Assembly: GCF_963678635.1 (NCBI RefSeq)
Contig: NC_087064.1
Location: 9,463,671-9,527,670 of the forward strand
DNA length: 64,000 nt
DNA from: Symsagittifera roscoffensis
Lineage: Eukaryota > Xenacoelomorpha > Acoela > Convolutidae
Reading direction: 5' to 3'
Each line of letters opens with the position of its first letter. The first letter of the stretch is position 1. This document shows positions 63,690-64,000 of the stretch, piece by piece. A program made the position numbers and the translations under genes. Under the pieces are notes generated by a model. It made no database searches. It was not told the DNA's origin and saw only the letters and a list, made by a program, of their open reading frames with translations.

Positions 63690-63980
63690 TCTTAGCTCTC
63701 CACAAAAGTGTAGAGCTAAAAAGTTTCATTTTTTCTGTAAAGCCAACAACATCAAACTTATTTCGGGACCGTAGATGATCACACATCCAGAGGGGTTGTG
63801 CAGCGTCTAATCCGAACACTAAAGCGCAGTTTAGGGGTTATGCGAAAAGACGGAAAAAACTCCACATATAAGTTAGCCTCGGACGTCTTCGAAATCATAA
63901 AAACATTAAAAATAACACAGCAAGAAACCACAAAAATCTCTCTTTTCGACGCCCACATGGGCCCAAATCCCAAAACATGA
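63690..63980 (+). pseudogene. gypsy B integrase remnant
   Basis: CRAKKFHFFCKANNIKLIS leads into GTVDDHTSRGVVQRLIRTLK after a frame change, then KLASDVFEIIKTLKITQQET and a stop at 63980. The residue expected to be the catalytic Glu, before R-L-I, is Gln here, while element A keeps Glu (GVVERM). The core is thus damaged by both frameshift and substitution. Confidence 0.6.
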
Positions 63981-64000
63981 CTATCCAACCTGGCAACAAC

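Larger units (their letters stand above)
62166..64000 (+). mobile_element. Ty3/gypsy LTR retrotransposon B, decayed, runs off the window
   Basis: Plus-strand body after an LTR fragment, with protease, RT thumb, linker and integrase pieces in order but compressed by deletions. It is shorter than A between RT and integrase. Confidence 0.7.

Overview
The window is AT-rich, gene-poor eukaryotic DNA. It is dominated by mobile elements and decaying repeats. It contains a Polinton/Maverick element, Ty3/gypsy retroelement fragments, a palindromic mariner-type MITE, minisatellites and microsatellites. Stops and frameshifts are dense. I saw no bacterial-style operons, rRNA, CRISPR array or convincing tRNA. 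The most likely source is an invertebrate animal genome; the sequence does not let me name the species.

Layout. (1) 1-2869: sparse DNA with a 527-bp direct duplication carrying a repeated peptide, then a GAC-rich minisatellite. (2) 2870-5505 and 28280-36560: one degenerate tandem array of units of roughly 1.2-2.2 kb, split by the Polinton. (3) 5506-28279: a 22.8-kb Polinton with terminal inverted repeats of about 0.8 kb, a G-tract about 24 bp inside each tip, and a 6-bp target duplication with one mismatch. Its left part, read from the minus strand, holds remnants of the adenain-like protease, double-jelly-roll major capsid protein, a small basic protein, minor capsid protein, integrase, packaging ATPase and several small conserved proteins. 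Its right end, on the plus strand, holds a broken protein-primed family B DNA polymerase. A 5,351-bp core running from the minor capsid start through integrase and ATPase is present twice in tandem plus 772 bp of a third copy. Without the extra copies the element would be about 16.7 kb, a usual Polinton size. Between the third copy and the polymerase lies a GC-richer, possibly cargo, gene.

(4) 37287-41880: a decayed Ty3/gypsy element in the order Gag, protease, RT, RNase H, integrase. (5) 42500-55500: short repeats, inverted repeats, a 2.9-kb GC-richer block flanked by 430-bp direct repeats, the longest open frame of the window (52007-52609, minus), a small predicted secreted cysteine-rich peptide (53007-53213) and a 311-bp TA-flanked palindromic MITE. 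(6) 57955-58354: a minus-strand frame with a repeated CPKCYQE unit. (7) 58500-64000: the 3' end of one gypsy element with polypurine tract and LTR, a foldback-like repeat region with a long CATA microsatellite, a second LTR fragment and a second gypsy body running off the window.

The Polinton genes form a virus-like set: protein-primed replication, integration, and capsid assembly, maturation and packaging. Every core gene examined is broken or carries a change at a key residue, so this copy looks dead. The repeats in its integrase and ATPase share the same lesions, which suggests that decay began before the internal duplication.
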